A model generated the notes under the pieces. It saw only the letters and a program-made list of their open reading frames with translations, did no database searches and was not told the origin of the DNA. Of a DNA stretch of 64,000 nt, positions 17,380 through 26,649 are shown in pieces; the stretch's first letter is position 1, and each line of letters begins with the position of its first letter. Source of the stretch: an uncultured Micrococcaceae bacterium. Lineage in GTDB: Bacteria; Actinomycetota; Actinomycetes; Actinomycetales; Micrococcaceae. Position numbers and translations under genes: made by a program. Location: positions 806,001 through 870,000 of the forward strand of contig CANNAD010000001.1 of the NCBI GenBank assembly GCA_947502645.1, written 5' to 3'.

Positions 17380-17853
17380 TCAGCCATGGGCGACGACGGC
17401 GAGCCGGCTTGTGATTGCCTGACGGAGTGGATCATGACGCGAGCCAAGCTTGAACTTGTCATCGCGCCAATTCTCCTGTGGGTATAGCCATACCGGATAG
17501 CGTCGTAAGCTCTCCGGTTCCCACGCGTATCGGGGCCAGATGTGAGCGTGCAGAAATGGATCGGTGTTACCAAGAATCTCAATGTTGACGCGAGTGAACT
17601 CAGGGTCCAGCTCACGACAGGATTCCTCTACCGCCTCGGCGAGCGAGTCAAGGCTTTCCAAGTACGACAACCGGGATTCACGGGATAAGTCACTCAACCG
17701 GTCCACGCCGGACTGATCCGTGATCAACAGCGAGTACCCGGGAAGCCACTGAACGTCTCCTATAACAGCGAAACCACTGTTCATTCTGGCCATCACGGTC
17801 GGATTTGTTCCCTCGATGGCCGAGCGCACGCGGTCTTGTTTCCATGAGTCCAT
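17380..17853 (-). CDS. HIT-superfamily protein
   Basis: 157-residue protein with the histidine-triad-like motif HAHIWPRY near residue 100; the third His is replaced by an aromatic-rich stretch, as in divergent HIT proteins. The upstream GYSLLITDQSG and later residues fit the HIT beta sheet. Members hydrolyse or transfer nucleotidyl groups (for example Ap4A-type substrates); the substrate here is unknown. Separated by about 35 bp from an acetyltransferase gene transcribed the same way. Confidence 0.8.
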   Translation of the reverse strand: MDSWKQDRVRSAIEGTNPTVMARMNSGFAVIGDVQWLPGYSLLITDQSGVDRLSDLSRESRLSYLESLDSLAEAVEESCRELDPEFTRVNIEILGNTDPFLHAHIWPRYAWEPESLRRYPVWLYPQENWRDDKFKLGSRHDPLRQAITSRLAVVAHG

Positions 17854-17888
17854 CGCCCAAGTCTAGGCGTGCGTCTTCACCCGCCAAA

Positions 17889-18455
17889 TCACGGAACCGT
17901 CCGCACCACACGCGCCGGCGATCCAACGACAACGGACCTCGCCGGCACGTCCTTCGTGACCACGGATGCAGCCGCCACAACGGCGTCGTCACCAATGGTA
18001 ACGCCCGGCAGAACCGTCACATTCGCACCAATCCAGACATTGCGGCCAATAGTGATAGATGCAGGGTGCATGTCCGCACGTTTGCCCGGATCGAGGTCGT
18101 GGTTGAGGGTAGCCAACACAGTGTTGTGGCCGATCAGGCAGTGGTCACCAATCACCACACCACCCTGGTCCTGGAACTTGCACCCGGAGTTGATGAAAAT
18201 CCGTTCCCCGAGAGTGATGTTCTTCCCGAAATCCGCGTAGAACGGTGGGAAAACCGTCACAGATTCGTGCACGGGTTTGCCGATCAGCTGAGCCAAAAGC
18301 TCGCGCACCCTTTCAGGCTCGTGGTAACTGCCATTGAGCTCGCCGGTAACCCGTAGCGCCTCTTGGCTGGTCCTGTGCATCACCTCGTGCAACGGCGAAT
18401 CACCCGTGATGGTTTGGTCTGCGTTCAGTGCCTCAAGGAGGTCATTTAATTCCAT
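17889..18455 (-). CDS. Maltose/galactoside-type sugar O-acetyltransferase (LbH fold)
   Basis: 188-residue acetyl-CoA-dependent acetyltransferase. An N-terminal Mac-like helical segment is followed by hexapeptide repeats of a left-handed beta helix (ITIGRNVWIGANVTVLPGVT) and the conserved INSGCKFQDQGG and catalytic His in ATLNHDLDP. The sugar substrate is unknown; the family is broad. Upstream of the HIT gene, same strand. Confidence 0.87.
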   Translation of the reverse strand: MELNDLLEALNADQTITGDSPLHEVMHRTSQEALRVTGELNGSYHEPERVRELLAQLIGKPVHESVTVFPPFYADFGKNITLGERIFINSGCKFQDQGGVVIGDHCLIGHNTVLATLNHDLDPGKRADMHPASITIGRNVWIGANVTVLPGVTIGDDAVVAAASVVTKDVPARSVVVGSPARVVRTVP

Positions 18456-18478
18456 GCGTATCCTTCCATTGATCCGAG

Positions 18479-18982
18479 TTACTTCACGGGTTCGGAGTAG
18501 ATGCCGATCGACCAGATCTGGCCCGGTGCGGATTGCACGGAAAACACTGGATCCTTTACGTGCCAGGTATCAAAGACATTGCGTGTTCCGTGTAGGACAC
18601 CATCCTGCTCGCAGGGTACGGAGAATGAACTGACAGCCTTCATCTCAAAAGTGACAGCACCATCACCGGCACAACGGAGGTAGACCACTGTTCTCTGTTT
18701 CGTCGGTACGGGCCCATAGCTGGCACTGCCCTTCTGGGAACCGATGTGAAAGAGCAGTTCCTCGTCTGGGCCCACATCGGTTGGGGCTGGCAGAGAGTCA
18801 GGCAGGCTAGTTGTTGATTCCGGCTGCCCAGGGCTACTGCCTGCAGTTGGCTGAATAGTCGTTTCCCTCTCCGGCCCCACACCGCTGGTACAGGCAGCGA
18901 CGCTCATCAAAAGGAGAGTTGCGCCAAGCGAACCAAAGACAAATTTCCCCACAGTTTCCAACGTGAATCGCCCTTTACTCAC
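18479..18982 (-). CDS. Predicted lipoprotein of unknown function
   Basis: 168 residues; the GTG at 18982 overlaps the stop of the upstream hydrolase gene as GTGA, which decides the start. A basic N-terminus and hydrophobic core lead to the lipobox SVAAC, then a Ser/Thr/Pro-rich linker (TTIQPTAGSSPGQPESTTS) and a compact domain with two Cys (VYLRCAGDG and FSVPCEQDG) that may pair. No family recognised. Surface-anchored and translationally coupled to the hydrolase. Confidence 0.7.
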   Translation of the reverse strand: MSKGRFTLETVGKFVFGSLGATLLLMSVAACTSGVGPERETTIQPTAGSSPGQPESTTSLPDSLPAPTDVGPDEELLFHIGSQKGSASYGPVPTKQRTVVYLRCAGDGAVTFEMKAVSSFSVPCEQDGVLHGTRNVFDTWHVKDPVFSVQSAPGQIWSIGIYSEPVK

Positions 18983-19542
18983 AGCGCAGCCACGAAGTTC
19001 TCGATGTGGGTCAGCGCCTCTCGGTGGGCATCCAGCGACGCTTCCCATGCGCCGGGGATCTGCAACCGATGGTTCGCGCCAGCGATCTCGATGAACGTGC
19101 CCGCCTTCTCATGCCTCCGGCCGCCGTCCCAGGCTTCGTCCTCTGTCCCGCCAATGAGCAGGTCACGCCGCGACGTGGATGCCAGAGTCTCACGGACCTT
19201 GCCATCCGTCAGAAGGGGCGTCAGCCACACCCCATCAATCCCCGCTTCGTCCGACCACGGGAGGCATAAACTGCCGAACGACTTGCCGATAATCAACTTA
19301 GTGTCCGACGGCGGCGCTTCCGCGAACGCCTGCTCCGCAGCCCTCGAGGCGAAGCTGTACGGATCGCTACGCGCGGCGTCGTCGATCACCCACCGAACCG
19401 CCTGCACATGCCAACCGGAATCCACCAGCATCTGCGCCGCCCAGTAAAGCAGCGGAGCCTCCACCGGATAATTTGCACCAGGAAGCAGTACGGCTACTTT
19501 TGATTGCGCAGCATCAGAACCGCGCCATGCGAAGGAATCCAT
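18979..19542 (-). CDS. Small alpha/beta-hydrolase-fold protein
   Basis: 187 residues with the pattern VAVLLPGANYPVEAPLLYW followed by a nucleophile elbow GKSFGS, an Asp in GGTEDEAWDG and a His in AGANHRLQIPG, which together make a plausible Ser-Asp-His triad. Cytoplasmic. It precedes the lipoprotein gene with a 4-bp overlap. Substrate unknown. Confidence 0.75.
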   Translation of the reverse strand: MDSFAWRGSDAAQSKVAVLLPGANYPVEAPLLYWAAQMLVDSGWHVQAVRWVIDDAARSDPYSFASRAAEQAFAEAPPSDTKLIIGKSFGSLCLPWSDEAGIDGVWLTPLLTDGKVRETLASTSRRDLLIGGTEDEAWDGGRRHEKAGTFIEIAGANHRLQIPGAWEASLDAHREALTHIENFVAAL

Positions 19543-19678
19543 ACGAGCATGCTTGCACGCGAACCGCCGTCGACCAATGATCTGAGCCGAATTGCACTTA
19601 TTGTTGGAATGATCCGTTTATTGCGCGTATTCCCACAATTACTGCGGACGGGTCGGAGGATTGGGGAACGCGACGGAG

Positions 19679-20440
19679 CTACCCCTGGTCACCCGCCTCC
19701 GCCTCGGCGTCGTGGCGGGCTCGGAGGGCTTCGGCGTCGTGCTGCTCCTCCGCCTTTTCCTCGCGGACCACTTCGGTGAGAATCTTGACCATCTCCTTGG
19801 CGACACCTGCGGCGGAGGCCGGGTTCTGCCCCGTCACCAGACGATCATCCACTGACACCTTCTCCTCGAAGACGTCGGCAGAGACGTGCGTTGCCCCTTG
19901 CTCCTGAAGCCGGTCCGCAAGGAAGAACGGGATCACGGAGTCCTTACCTGCGGCCCGCTCCTCGTCGTTGGTGAAAGCGGCAACCTCTCGGTCCTCAACG
20001 AGCCGGAAACCGTTGCCCAACTCCACATTCAGAAGGCCCGCCGGACCGTGGCAGACAGCACCAACCACGCCGCCGTCGTCGTACACAGACGCCACCAACT
20101 TCTGCAGCCCGGCACTATCCGGGAAGTCCCACATGGTGCCATGGCCGCCCACCAGGTAGAGGGCGTCGTACTGGCTCGGGTCCACCACATCGACCTTGGC
20201 CGTGTTGTACAGGCTGGCGCGCGCGGCCTCATCCGTGGTGAAGGCCTTCTGGATGGGGTCGGACTCGTCAACATCGTCCTGCGGGGCCTGTCCGCCCTGA
20301 ATCGATGCGAAATCAACAAAATAACCGGCGTCCTTGAACACCTTCCATGGGTGCGACGCCTCCGCGACGTTGTAACCGGCCTTCTCCCCGGTATCGCCGA
20401 GAGTGGACGTGCTCGTCAGGATCAACAGAATCTTCTTCAT
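19679..20440 (-). CDS. DJ-1/PfpI-superfamily (Hsp31-like) protein with acidic tail
   Basis: 253-residue type 1 glutamine-amidotransferase-like protein. The nucleophile elbow AVCHGPAGLL and a His two residues later match Hsp31/YajL-type glyoxalases or chaperones; an early Glu/Asp pair could complete the site. The core ends near residue 225 and is followed by an unusual highly charged tail (REEKAEEQHDAEALRARHDA) not typical of the family. Single gene, probably stress related. Confidence 0.85.
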   Translation of the reverse strand: MKKILLILTSTSTLGDTGEKAGYNVAEASHPWKVFKDAGYFVDFASIQGGQAPQDDVDESDPIQKAFTTDEAARASLYNTAKVDVVDPSQYDALYLVGGHGTMWDFPDSAGLQKLVASVYDDGGVVGAVCHGPAGLLNVELGNGFRLVEDREVAAFTNDEERAAGKDSVIPFFLADRLQEQGATHVSADVFEEKVSVDDRLVTGQNPASAAGVAKEMVKILTEVVREEKAEEQHDAEALRARHDAEAEAGDQG

Positions 20441-20615
20441 GTCATGCTCCTTCGCGTCGATGGACGGCCCAATACAACAAGCCGTTCATTGCCACGTTAG
20501 CCCTGAAACCGGATGGAATCATGCCAGCAGCGGCAAAAGCCAGACTTTGTAGCGGTCTCTACTGACCTTCAATTCAGAGACAGCGTCCACCGGCATTGCT
20601 GTAATCTGTTCCCAC

Positions 20616-20636
20616 GCGCGCATGGGGAATGCGCGC
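20616..20636. terminator. Short hairpin upstream of the 562-residue unknown gene
   Basis: Perfect 8-bp stem GCGCGCAT/ATGCGCGC with loop GGGGA followed by TTTC. It could be a terminator or a leader hairpin for the gene starting at 20665. The 224 bp between 20441 and 20664 hold nothing else I can identify. Confidence 0.4.
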
Positions 20637-20664
20637 TTTCGCACGCAAATGGGGACCAACATCA

Positions 20665-22353
20665 ATGAGTGAAAACGAGCCGGCCGAACGCGCGTCGCTC
20701 ATCGAACGTCTGTCTGCCACCGCCCGTAGTGAAGCCGGGCACACTCCGAACCATCATCAGGACGTTGAAATGGCTCTGGCGTTCCTACGGGAACTCGACG
20801 TCCGGACGTTGCGCGAGCTCGAGCAGAACTTTGCTCAGGCCTACAGCTCTCCCGGAGATCAGTCCGCGCCACATCTCACGGCGGTTCTGAGCCGAATGTA
20901 CTTCAGCGTGCACTCCACTCGACCATTTCGCGTCAGCCCAACACTTCAGGACACCAAGGCGGACCTGCTGGATACCCTGGTCTTCCGCGATCTCCGCCAT
21001 GCACACGGCACAATCATGTACGCCCGTTCCCTGCGCGCAGTCAAGAAGGCACTCGGTATCGGTGCGCACGAGAGCCTTGCCGCAGCAGGAATCGCAAAAT
21101 ACGGTTCGGCGAATGTGTTCCTCGTGCTCCATGTAGCCCACGCATTCGCCAATGCTCAGTTGACCAGAACGTCGGCCCACATCACCCCGTCCATGGGGTA
21201 CTCGGGGCTCGACGCCTACGCTGACGCCCTGGATGCGTGCCATTTCATGACACATGGTTTCGCTGCGTACCTGATGCGATCACGACCTCATCCTGACGTG
21301 CTTGCGTCGACGGCGATCCGACGTCGGCTGGAAGGTTTCGGAATATCGCCAACCGACATTGACCAGGAACAGCTGCGACGGGAGCTGTTGAAACTAGAGG
21401 ACCGGCTTCCGGTATTGAGCGCCTCGTACTCCTCGTGGGAAGCAGAGGACGCTCCTGCCACTGCAACTCCCCCGACGGAAACCATACGCGACGACGAGAT
21501 CCGCATGTCCTTCGCCATCTCAGAGCGGCCAGGTTCCCCCCGAACCGTTGATCAAGCGGAGGCACAACGTCTATATCGAAAGGGCTGGCCGTTCGATGTG
21601 CACAAGCAAAAACCTCAGTTCATGGCAGTTTGGGGCGCAGCAGCAGCCTTGTTGGCTGTCCTGTCGGCATGGGCACGGGGTCTACAACCGTCCCCCGACG
21701 GCGTCATTGTTGCTGCATTCATAGGCGCAACAGCTGCTCTCGCCGTCGCCCGTGTCCTTGATTCTCGGGCAGGAGCATTCTATTCATTAGCAGAACGCCT
21801 TAGCCGGCATACTGTGCTTCAGGGCAGAAGGGATCAGCAGTTCCTCGTTGGTCTACGCAGACTTCGGCCGGAGATTTTCGTCAAGGCCAGAAGCGGGAAC
21901 CTCACCCGGCTGATCACGATAGCCGCCGACCACAACGGGATTGTGGTGTCGGGAGAAGGGCCTCGGCCAAGGGTTCTTGTTGCCATTCACTGGTTGCGTA
22001 TTGTCAGCGTCACCACCTCTTCAACTCCATCACCCGCTTCGCGAAGATCAACGCACAGAATCGAGTTCACGGTTCACCACAATGGTGAGGACGTTGTGCT
22101 GACGTTGCCAGTGGAACGCGCGAAGATTTCCTGGACCCAGCGCAGCTTCGTGGAGAACTCTCCCCTGACAGCGCTCCTGACAAGTTTCACGAGCTTGCCC
22201 ACCTATTGGGCCATGGTGGATCCGGATCTGGGGCCGGGAAATGTCCGGGAGGATGCCTCGGAACGGCGGCGCCTGATCGGGAACGTTCACCAAGTACCCG
22301 GCACGGCCTATGAAAAAGAAGCACTGGCCTGGGAGCGCTCAATAGTGGGCTGA
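20665..22353 (+). CDS. Unrecognised 562-residue two-TM protein
   Basis: From ATG 20665 (MSENEPAER) 562 residues. The first ~270 residues are soluble and mostly helical, with alternating Arg/Leu-rich helices and several His (LRHAHGTIMYARS, LHVAHAFANAQ). Two TM helices follow near residues 315-335 and 340-360 (FMAVWGAAAALLAVL, VIVAAFIGATAALAV), and then a ~190-residue domain with beta-like strands (IVVSGEGPRPRVLVAIHWLRI). I do not recognise the family. The longer in-frame start at 20629 runs into a hairpin and is less likely. Confidence 0.65.
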   Translation: MSENEPAERASLIERLSATARSEAGHTPNHHQDVEMALAFLRELDVRTLRELEQNFAQAYSSPGDQSAPHLTAVLSRMYFSVHSTRPFRVSPTLQDTKADLLDTLVFRDLRHAHGTIMYARSLRAVKKALGIGAHESLAAAGIAKYGSANVFLVLHVAHAFANAQLTRTSAHITPSMGYSGLDAYADALDACHFMTHGFAAYLMRSRPHPDVLASTAIRRRLEGFGISPTDIDQEQLRRELLKLEDRLPVLSASYSSWEAEDAPATATPPTETIRDDEIRMSFAISERPGSPRTVDQAEAQRLYRKGWPFDVHKQKPQFMAVWGAAAALLAVLSAWARGLQPSPDGVIVAAFIGATAALAVARVLDSRAGAFYSLAERLSRHTVLQGRRDQQFLVGLRRLRPEIFVKARSGNLTRLITIAADHNGIVVSGEGPRPRVLVAIHWLRIVSVTTSSTPSPASRRSTHRIEFTVHHNGEDVVLTLPVERAKISWTQRSFVENSPLTALLTSFTSLPTYWAMVDPDLGPGNVREDASERRRLIGNVHQVPGTAYEKEALAWERSIVG

Positions 22354-22355
22354 AC

Positions 22356-22412
22356 CTGTTGTACAGATCAAGGGCGTTCCTGCAGGCTGAGAGCCCCTGA
22401 TATGTACAACAG
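22356..22412. terminator. Bidirectional hairpin between convergent genes
   Basis: Outer perfect 10-bp stem CTGTTGTACA/TGTACAACAG (22356-22365, 22403-22412) continues inward through single-base bulges into a 9-bp stem with one mismatch (ATCAAGGGC/GCCCCTGAT). Placed between the stop codons of convergent genes. Confidence 0.65.
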
Positions 22413-22436
22413 AACGGGCGGCAGCAGGGCCTGAGC

Positions 22437-23771
22437 CTAAACCCCCGTCACCATCCAGGTATCGTTGCGGATCCGCCAGCCGAGAGTCACCGCACGGGCA
22501 GCCATGTATCCGAGCGCGAAGGCAGCCCACAGCCACGCAATACCCGCAACGCCTGTCAGCCCGGCTGAGTACACCCAGACCAGCAGCGGCAGATACACCA
22601 CCAGATTCACGACGCCGGCCAGCGCCAAATACCGGGCGTCGCCGGCGCCGATCAGCACGCCGTCGAGCACAAAGACCAGTCCGCAGATCGGTTGTGAGGC
22701 GGCGAGGATCCACAGGCCAGCCGTCAGGGCCGTCTGGACGTCGTCGTCGGGCGTGAAGATCCAGCCAACGAAAGGCGCCGCAACAGCAAGGACCGCCCCC
22801 GTAATCACGCCGAAGCCAAGACCCCAGATGATCATTCTCCGGGTCAATGCCTGCGCCAGCGGCTTATTCGAGGCGCCGAGCTCCTTGCCGATCAGCGCCT
22901 GCGCGGCAATGGCGAGGGCATCCAGCGCGAACGCCAGGAACGTGAACAGCGTCATCACCAGCTGATGCGCGGCCAGGGAAACCGGTCCCTGATCGGTGGC
23001 AACGAACACGGTGGCCAGGATCGCCACTCGCAGGCTCACGGTCCGCAGCATCAGCCATGATCCAACGTGCGCTGTCGAGAGCACGCCAGCCCACCGCGGT
23101 AGGAGCGGTACCGCGTTCTCCCTCGAATAGCGGACTAACATGGCAATGTAGACCGTTGCCATTCCCCACTGCGTAATGCTGGTCCCCAGCGCGGCGCCGG
23201 AGACCGACATGTCGAACCCGTACACGAGCACGAAGTTCAACCCGATATTGACGGTGAAGCCGATTCCCGCGACGAGCAACGGAGTCTTCGTGTCCTGCAG
23301 TCCACGGAGCACGCCGGTTGCGGCGAGGACCACGAGCATCGCTGTCAGCCCGGGGATAGAGAAACGTAGATAGTCGACGGCGAACCGGTGGACTTCACCC
23401 TCGGCACCCATGGCTGATGCCAGGGCGGGTGCGCTCACCCAGCCGACGACCGACAGCAGCACGCCCAGCGCAACAGCGAGCCCGACGCCGTCGCGCCCGG
23501 CCGCCAGCGCGTCCCCCATCCGTCCGGCACCAAGATAGCGGGCAACCGCTGGAGTGGTGGAGTAGGCGAGGAACACCATGAGCCCGACTGCGGTCTGCAA
23601 CACCGTTGATGCCAGCCCGACGCCGGCCAGTTCAGTAACACCCAGATGCCCGACGATCGCTGAATCGGCTATGAGGAAGAGGGGTTCGGCAATGAGTGCC
23701 CCCAGCGCAGGGACCGCGAGGTGCAGGATGGATCTGCTGAGCTGGCGCGTGGTGGGAAGTGCCGTGGTCAC
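22437..23771 (-). CDS. MATE-family multidrug/toxin efflux transporter (DinF-like)
   Basis: 444-residue, 12-TM cation-coupled exporter. Conserved MATE features include ALGALIAEPLFLIADSAIVGHLG in the first half (quoted in part: AEPLFLIADSAIVGHLG) and the related second bundle beginning MTLFTFLAFALDALAIAAQAL (quoted: FLAFALDALAIAAQALIG). GTG start. It is divergent from a small membrane protein gene with 64 bp between starts. Substrate unknown. Confidence 0.9.
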   Translation of the reverse strand: MTTALPTTRQLSRSILHLAVPALGALIAEPLFLIADSAIVGHLGVTELAGVGLASTVLQTAVGLMVFLAYSTTPAVARYLGAGRMGDALAAGRDGVGLAVALGVLLSVVGWVSAPALASAMGAEGEVHRFAVDYLRFSIPGLTAMLVVLAATGVLRGLQDTKTPLLVAGIGFTVNIGLNFVLVYGFDMSVSGAALGTSITQWGMATVYIAMLVRYSRENAVPLLPRWAGVLSTAHVGSWLMLRTVSLRVAILATVFVATDQGPVSLAAHQLVMTLFTFLAFALDALAIAAQALIGKELGASNKPLAQALTRRMIIWGLGFGVITGAVLAVAAPFVGWIFTPDDDVQTALTAGLWILAASQPICGLVFVLDGVLIGAGDARYLALAGVVNLVVYLPLLVWVYSAGLTGVAGIAWLWAAFALGYMAARAVTLGWRIRNDTWMVTGV

Positions 23772-23835
23772 CGGATAAGCCTAGTCACCAACGGGCAGTG
23801 TGGTTGACTGGGACAACCCTAGGGAAGGCCGCATT

Positions 23836-24201
23836 ATGGCGAACGCAGTGAAGAAGAGCGGCGGATACCGCATGACGATCGGCTGCGCACTCCTGGCCGT
23901 GAGTCTGATCATTCTGACGCCGATGGCCATCAGCGCCATGGACAGCGGCGCTGCGTCCACTGCGCTGTTCATCGCCGCAGGTATTGCGGCCGTCGCCGGC
24001 ATCGTCCTGACGATCAGCGGTTGGGCCACGCGTCGGCAGTTCGATAACCGCGTTGTCTCCTACCACGATGCCTCGGAGCACGACGGCGAACCGGCACCTC
24101 CGCCGATGCATGCTCGACGCCCTGACTGGGCCGACAGGCCGGTCAACCACATGGGCAACAACACGCAGGGACCGGACCCGAAATCACGCGACCGCCGCTA
24201 G
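23836..24201 (+). CDS. Small two-TM membrane protein
   Basis: 121 residues with two TM helices (about residues 11-30 and 38-58) and a hydrophilic Pro/Asp-rich C-terminal tail. ATG 23836 follows AGGGAAGG; the GTG at 23800 is less likely. Convergent with the DUF5129 gene with 23 bp between stops. Function unknown. Confidence 0.65.
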   Translation: MANAVKKSGGYRMTIGCALLAVSLIILTPMAISAMDSGAASTALFIAAGIAAVAGIVLTISGWATRRQFDNRVVSYHDASEHDGEPAPPPMHARRPDWADRPVNHMGNNTQGPDPKSRDRR

Positions 24202-24224
24202 CGGACCAGGCCGCGACAGCGGGA

Positions 24225-25658
24225 CTAGAAGCTCGACGAACTTCCGGAACCGGAGAAGCTGCCTCCGCTGCCCCCGTACCCGGTAGTGCTTTCGCTGGCG
24301 CTGCGTGCCTCGCTGACGCTGCTTTGACCTTGGGAGAATCCGGAGCTGAAGGCGAGCACGGAGTAAAACGAATACGCCCGGTATACGACGCCAAGAATGT
24401 TTGGCCGGACTTTTGATGCATCCGCCTGAAGCGATTCGTTGATGTCTCGTCTCAACAGTTCTGCTTCGGAGTAATCCTTGGCGTAGGCGTCGATCACGGT
24501 CTCGGAATGGTTCCGTAGGAGAGTGGTGAGCTGCTGGCGGGCCTCCTGCAGTTGGTCCAGGGCATCATCCGGGGACAACGATTCCGATTCCAATCCGGCA
24601 ACCCACTCGGTCAGGTTCGTGCGGGTCTCGTTCTGGAAGGAGTCCAGTGCAGCCGCTGTTGCGGTTCCCCTGCTTGCCGAGCTGTTGATCACTGAGTCGA
24701 TTCCCTCGAGGTCCGTCCGCAGCGGAGCCACCTGACGGTCCCACGCGCGTTCCCAGCCCGAGTGACGGTTGAACAGCGTGTTGGAGTCGCCAATCACGTC
24801 ATCGAGGGTATCCAGTTCGACCGCAGCATCAGCGTAACGGACCGCTTTCTGCACATTTTCGTCCGTGGAAAAGTCTCGTTCGGAGATGGCGTGCGCAACG
24901 GTGGATAGTTCATAGGCCTCCCGGTACCTCGTGGCGAAGCCACGGTATTTTTCCAGGACCTGTGCGCCGTACCGTGAACTCTCCGGAATGGTTTTGGCAT
25001 TCAGCTCGGTGGTTTCGAGATCCATACTCACCTGTGCGAAGCTGGCGTCCCCGCGTTTCAGCGCCTCCGCGGCCTTTTTCCGGTTTTCGCGCCTGATCAA
25101 GATCCATCCAAGACCTACGAGGAGCGTCACTATTCCGCCCACGATCACGCTGGTGGTGACCCAACCCGCGCGGTACCAGGGCCGGTTGATCAGTTCCGCA
25201 CCGCGCGCCACACCGGCGATGGTCCCGTCAGTCCACTGCGCGTCCCTGAGCAGGTCCTTGGTGGCGTTCTGGATGTCGTCACGCTGATCCGGCGAAACTT
25301 TCCGGTCTTCGCCGAAGTAGGTGCCCACGTGTCGGCCGACCGGGTCCAGAGCGAAGATGTACAGTCCGTCGGCCCACTTCTGTTTGTCTTCGCTGAGCCA
25401 TTCCGGGTGTTCGTCCCGGGCGAATCGCAGGACCTCTTCGTTCAGGTTTTCGCTGAAGTCGCCTTCGTAGGTGAAGATGGCTACTTTGGTGGGCGTGTAG
25501 AACTCGATTTCCTGCAGGGCCGGCACCAGGGTTCGCTGGTCCAGCACGCCTGCCTGGTCCTCTACCACCACGTCCGTGGGTGTTTCTGCCAGGGCTGCTG
25601 GTGCGCTGCCCAGCATGGTCAGCAGCACGAGTACGACGGCGTAGAGCGCCTTTTTCAT
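24225..25658 (-). CDS. Secreted/membrane DUF5129 (TPM-like) protein with Ser/Gly-rich tail
   Basis: 477 residues. A signal peptide (MKKALYAVVLVLLTML...ALAE) precedes a TPM-like extracellular domain (VVVEDQAGVLDQRTLVPALQ, then VAIFTYEGDFSE), then one TM helix near residues 165-190 and a long helical region with coiled-coil character. The end is low complexity (GYGGSGGSFSGSGSSSSF), a tail also seen in TPM/YgcG proteins. ATG 25658 follows AAGGTGGGG. Probably an envelope-remodelling or scaffolding protein; function not established. Confidence 0.78.
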   Translation of the reverse strand: MKKALYAVVLVLLTMLGSAPAALAETPTDVVVEDQAGVLDQRTLVPALQEIEFYTPTKVAIFTYEGDFSENLNEEVLRFARDEHPEWLSEDKQKWADGLYIFALDPVGRHVGTYFGEDRKVSPDQRDDIQNATKDLLRDAQWTDGTIAGVARGAELINRPWYRAGWVTTSVIVGGIVTLLVGLGWILIRRENRKKAAEALKRGDASFAQVSMDLETTELNAKTIPESSRYGAQVLEKYRGFATRYREAYELSTVAHAISERDFSTDENVQKAVRYADAAVELDTLDDVIGDSNTLFNRHSGWERAWDRQVAPLRTDLEGIDSVINSSASRGTATAAALDSFQNETRTNLTEWVAGLESESLSPDDALDQLQEARQQLTTLLRNHSETVIDAYAKDYSEAELLRRDINESLQADASKVRPNILGVVYRAYSFYSVLAFSSGFSQGQSSVSEARSASESTTGYGGSGGSFSGSGSSSSF

Positions 25659-25746
25659 TGTCCCCACCTTGGTTGTGTAGGCCAGTATCGTAAAAACCGG
25701 CCATGCAAGACTATCCGCGTTGCCGTCTGGACCAGGTGTTCCGTCG

Positions 25747-26628
25747 CTAAAGCGTGACGTTCAAAACGGCAAGCTCCGCAGCCAGGTTGGCCCGGGCAGT
25801 TTTCTCCCAGAGTTCCCGGCCCTGTTGGGTGCGGAAGATCGGCTGGAGCGCCAGCAGGGAACGCACGACGGCGGCCCTTCCGGTGACGAATTGCTCGTCC
25901 GGGATGTGCGCGTATTCTTCACGGACAGCGGTGCTGTAACGCTGGTATCCCTCAGGCGGGGAGCCGAGTACGGAAAGGTCCGCGTCGCACAACAATGCGC
26001 CGTTCGTATCGCCAGCGGCGGGGTCGTGTCCGGCGGTGAGCCGCACCAGCCGCGCCACCTCGGATGCCTCACTGTGTGAAAGCCCCAGCCGGGCAAGCCG
26101 ATCCTCCGCCAGGCGGGCCGAGCGCTCCTCATCGCTTCCCGCAACGCCGTCGTACACGGCATCGTGAAACCAGGCAGCGAGGACCACGGCGCGCGGTGGC
26201 TGCGGGGTCAGGAGTTCGAGTGCTTCCAGAACGGCCAGGAGATGGGTGCGGTCGTGATAGCGGCGATGGCTCTCACCCCAACGGCGAACCAACTCCTCGC
26301 CCAAAGATTCCGCGCAAGGCATATACCCTAGCCAGCGGAGCATCAGCGGTCCGGATAGAGCCGAGTTCCGCCGGCGCGCAGGTATCCTCAAACCGCTCGA
26401 GGTCAGGATCCGAACCAGCGTTCCGCCGTCCACTTGCCGGGCGCCGCGCGCCACGAGGTCCGCGCACCGGTGAGCGGCGACGTCGTAATGGTCCTGGTCG
26501 AAAGCCCGGCGCCGGATGCCGCAGTCCGCCGCGAAAGCGTGGAGCTCATCCAGCGACTCATCCGAGATCAGGTGGGCAAACAGGGTTCCATGAGCGGGCC
26601 ACATGGGCGTATCAAGATATAGAGCCAC
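25747..26628 (-). CDS. DUF4031 - HD-domain fusion, predicted metal-dependent phosphohydrolase
   Basis: 293-residue fusion. Residues 1-85 are DUF4031 (YLDTPMWPAHGTLFAHLISD). Residues ~105-290 form an HD hydrolase-like domain: H in YHDRTHLLAVLEAL, the HD pair in AAWFHDAVYDG, and a later acidic residue in LLCDADLSVLG complete a His/Asp metal site. GTG start, no membrane segment. The substrate is unknown; HD proteins of this type cleave nucleotide phosphates. Confidence 0.83.
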   Translation of the reverse strand: MALYLDTPMWPAHGTLFAHLISDESLDELHAFAADCGIRRRAFDQDHYDVAAHRCADLVARGARQVDGGTLVRILTSSGLRIPARRRNSALSGPLMLRWLGYMPCAESLGEELVRRWGESHRRYHDRTHLLAVLEALELLTPQPPRAVVLAAWFHDAVYDGVAGSDEERSARLAEDRLARLGLSHSEASEVARLVRLTAGHDPAAGDTNGALLCDADLSVLGSPPEGYQRYSTAVREEYAHIPDEQFVTGRAAVVRSLLALQPIFRTQQGRELWEKTARANLAAELAVLNVTL

Positions 26629-26649
26629 AAGTGGCAGTCTAGAACAGGC

